A DNA stretch of 7,083 nucleotides from an uncultured Pseudomonadota bacterium (GTDB lineage Bacteria; SAR324; NAC60-12): assembly GCA_913056375.1 (NCBI GenBank), contig CAJXNF010000147.1:1-7083 (forward strand), written 5' to 3'. Below, one piece after another: positions 5,820 to 7,083 of this stretch (position 1 is the first letter of the stretch; each line of letters starts with the position of its first letter). Under the pieces are notes generated by a model. That model had not been told where the DNA came from, made no database searches, and saw only the letters and a list, made by a program, of their open reading frames with translations. A program made the translations under genes and the position numbers.

Positions 5820-6585
5820 GATCATCCTCTCCACAAAAAAACTGACCAAAACTTTTGGAGAATTTCGTGCTCTAGAAAATCTCTCTGTAGAGATTCAGGC
5901 TGGAAAAATCACTGGATTGATCGGTCCAAATGGAGCAGGAAAGTCTACTCTTTTTCATACTTTGACAGGCATTCTCAAACCCACCGGGGGACAGGTTTTT
6001 CCAAAATCTCAAGAAATTACAAACAGTCGAACCAATCAACTATTCAAAATGGGCTTGGCCTTCACTTTTCAACTGCCACGTCCGTTTAAGAAAATGAGTG
6101 TATTGGAGAATGTCATGATTTCTCCGGTCAATCAGATTGGTGAGCGTCTCACAGGCCCTTTCTTCCAGAACACTGAGATGAAGCGCGAGGAGGCCAAAAT
6201 TCGGGATAGGGCAATGCAGATCCTCGAATTTGTGACCTTGGATCATCTTGCAAACCAAGCTGCTGGGAAGATTTCTGGTGGCCAAATGAAACTTTTGGAA
6301 TTAGCGAGGGTATTGATGGTAAACCCTTCAATGATTTTACTAGATGAACCAGCGGCAGGAGTAAGCCCAACTTTGACTGAATTATTGATCGAGAAAATAA
6401 CTGAGCTCAATCGTCAGGGGACAACCTTTTTGATCATTGAGCACAACATGGACTTCATCATGAAGCGTTGTGATCCAGTCATTGCTATGGCAGAGGGGAA
6501 AGTTATTTTTGAAGGGACTCCGGCAGAAGCACAACGCAATCCTCTTTTGCTGGAAGCCTACTTGGGAGCCGCAATAAATGATTGA
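5812..6585 (+). CDS. livG: Branched-chain amino acid-type ABC transporter ATP-binding protein (LivG-like)
   Basis: This 257-residue ATPase matches the LivG subunit of HAAT-type ABC importers in length and motifs. Such importers take up branched-chain amino acids, other amino acids, urea or similar small solutes, working on the cytoplasmic face with LivF, two permeases and a periplasmic binding protein. Walker A GPNGAGKST is at 38-46, the Q-loop is at Gln87, the signature SGGQ is at 155-158, Walker B MILLDE is at 174-179, and the H-loop is His211 in IIEHNMD. All catalytic residues are present. The C-terminal EAYLG is typical. The ATG at 5812 overlaps the reductase stop by 8 nt (ATGCCTGA). A TTG at 5794 is less likely because it lies further inside the reductase gene. 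The adjacent LivF-like gene confirms the transporter type. The actual solute is unknown. Confidence 0.9.
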   Translation: MPEIILSTKKLTKTFGEFRALENLSVEIQAGKITGLIGPNGAGKSTLFHTLTGILKPTGGQVFPKSQEITNSRTNQLFKMGLAFTFQLPRPFKKMSVLENVMISPVNQIGERLTGPFFQNTEMKREEAKIRDRAMQILEFVTLDHLANQAAGKISGGQMKLLELARVLMVNPSMILLDEPAAGVSPTLTELLIEKITELNRQGTTFLIIEHNMDFIMKRCDPVIAMAEGKVIFEGTPAEAQRNPLLLEAYLGAAIND

Positions 6586-7083
6586 TGCAGTTTTGGAAGT
6601 CAATGATTTAGTAGCCGGTTATGACCCTGATTTCCCAATTCTTCACGGGATAAACATTCAAATCAAAAGAAATGATTTAACCCTCGTAATTGGTCCCAAC
6701 GGAGCAGGGAAATCTACCTTGATCAAAGCAATTGCTGGGGTAGTTCCAAGCTTTTCAGGAGAGATACAAACTGGAGGCAAATCATTGCGAGGCATTCGTC
6801 CGGATCAATTAGGTGAGTTTGGGATCTCCTATGTCCCCCAGACGGAAAACATCTTCCGTAACCTTAGCGTCAAAAGGAATATTGAACTTATCTTGGGCTT
6901 GGCTGCCCAGAGACATTCTGGCCAATTCGAAGAATTGATGGATTTGTTTCCTGCTCTATCAGAGAAACTGACAGCAAAGGCAAGTACACTCTCAGGGGGA
7001 CAACGTCAAATGCTTGCTTTGGCAATGGCCTTGGCAAAAAAGCCAAGCATTCTTTTGATGGATGAGCCATCTGCCGGCCTTTC
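6578..7083 (+). CDS. livF: Branched-chain amino acid-type ABC transporter ATP-binding protein (LivF-like), 3' end cut by the window edge
   Basis: This is the second ATPase of the same importer, with 168 codons visible out of the usual 235 or so. The frame starts at the ATG at 6578, which overlaps the livG stop as ATGATTGA, and GGGAG nine bases upstream can serve as ribosome site. The N-terminal LEVNDLVAGY followed by ILHGINIQI is typical of LivF. Walker A GPNGAGKST is at 39-47, the Q-loop is Gln88 in YVPQTENIF, the signature LSGGQRQMLALAMAL is at 138-152, and Walker B ILLMDEPSAGL is at 158-168, where the window ends. No stop or frameshift interrupts it. A urea-type (UrtE) or other HAAT assignment cannot be excluded without the permeases and binding protein. 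Confidence 0.9.
   Translation, partial: MIDAVLEVNDLVAGYDPDFPILHGINIQIKRNDLTLVIGPNGAGKSTLIKAIAGVVPSFSGEIQTGGKSLRGIRPDQLGEFGISYVPQTENIFRNLSVKRNIELILGLAAQRHSGQFEELMDLFPALSEKLTAKASTLSGGQRQMLALAMALAKKPSILLMDEPSAGL

Noticed and set aside
1..7083. Mobile element, CRISPR array, tRNA, defence or phage cassette
   Set aside because: I see no transposase, terminal repeats, spaced direct repeats, tRNA cloverleaf or defence domains. The genes present are metabolic and transport genes.

Overview
The window looks like a compact, gene-dense bacterial chromosome segment. Base composition is moderate, in the mid-40s percent GC by eye. Neighbouring genes overlap by 4 or 8 nt, and no RNA gene, insertion sequence, CRISPR array or phage gene is visible. 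The mix of a Liv-type ABC transporter, an EctD-like dioxygenase, a DUF455 ferritin-like protein and an EamA exporter would suit a free-living, possibly marine, proteobacterial-type lineage such as SAR324. That placement is a guess from gene content, not a demonstrated one.

Left block, plus strand (about 1-2906): the 3' part of an rmlD-type dTDP-4-dehydrorhamnose reductase gene, cut by the window edge; a 98-residue helical protein of unknown function; a DUF455 ferritin-like protein with a full set of candidate di-iron ligands; and a ten-helix EamA/DMT exporter. The first three overlap head to tail and look translationally coupled. The exporter follows after 40 nt.

Middle block, minus strand (about 2903-4078): an iron/2-oxoglutarate dioxygenase of the PhyH family, closely resembling ectoine hydroxylase at its active site, and upstream of it a small cysteine-rich lipoprotein. 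The dioxygenase has its own good sigma70-like promoter. It meets the exporter gene tail to tail with a 4-bp overlap. A 284-nt divergent intergenic region (4079-4362) holds candidate promoters in both directions and a small GATGCA inverted repeat.

Right block, plus strand (4363 to the end): a TIGR04076-like small protein, an aldo/keto reductase with Phe where the catalytic His normally sits, a LivG-type ATPase and a LivF-type ATPase cut by the window edge. Every junction overlaps by 4 or 8 nt, so this is almost certainly one operon. It links a possible redox or binding function to uptake of an amino acid-like or other small polar solute. The permease and binding-protein genes would be expected outside the window.

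The points most worth a second look are the aldo/keto reductase without its catalytic histidine inside a transporter operon, the EctD-like enzyme with an altered signature and no ectABC nearby, and the unknown 98-residue protein coupled to a ferritin-like enzyme.
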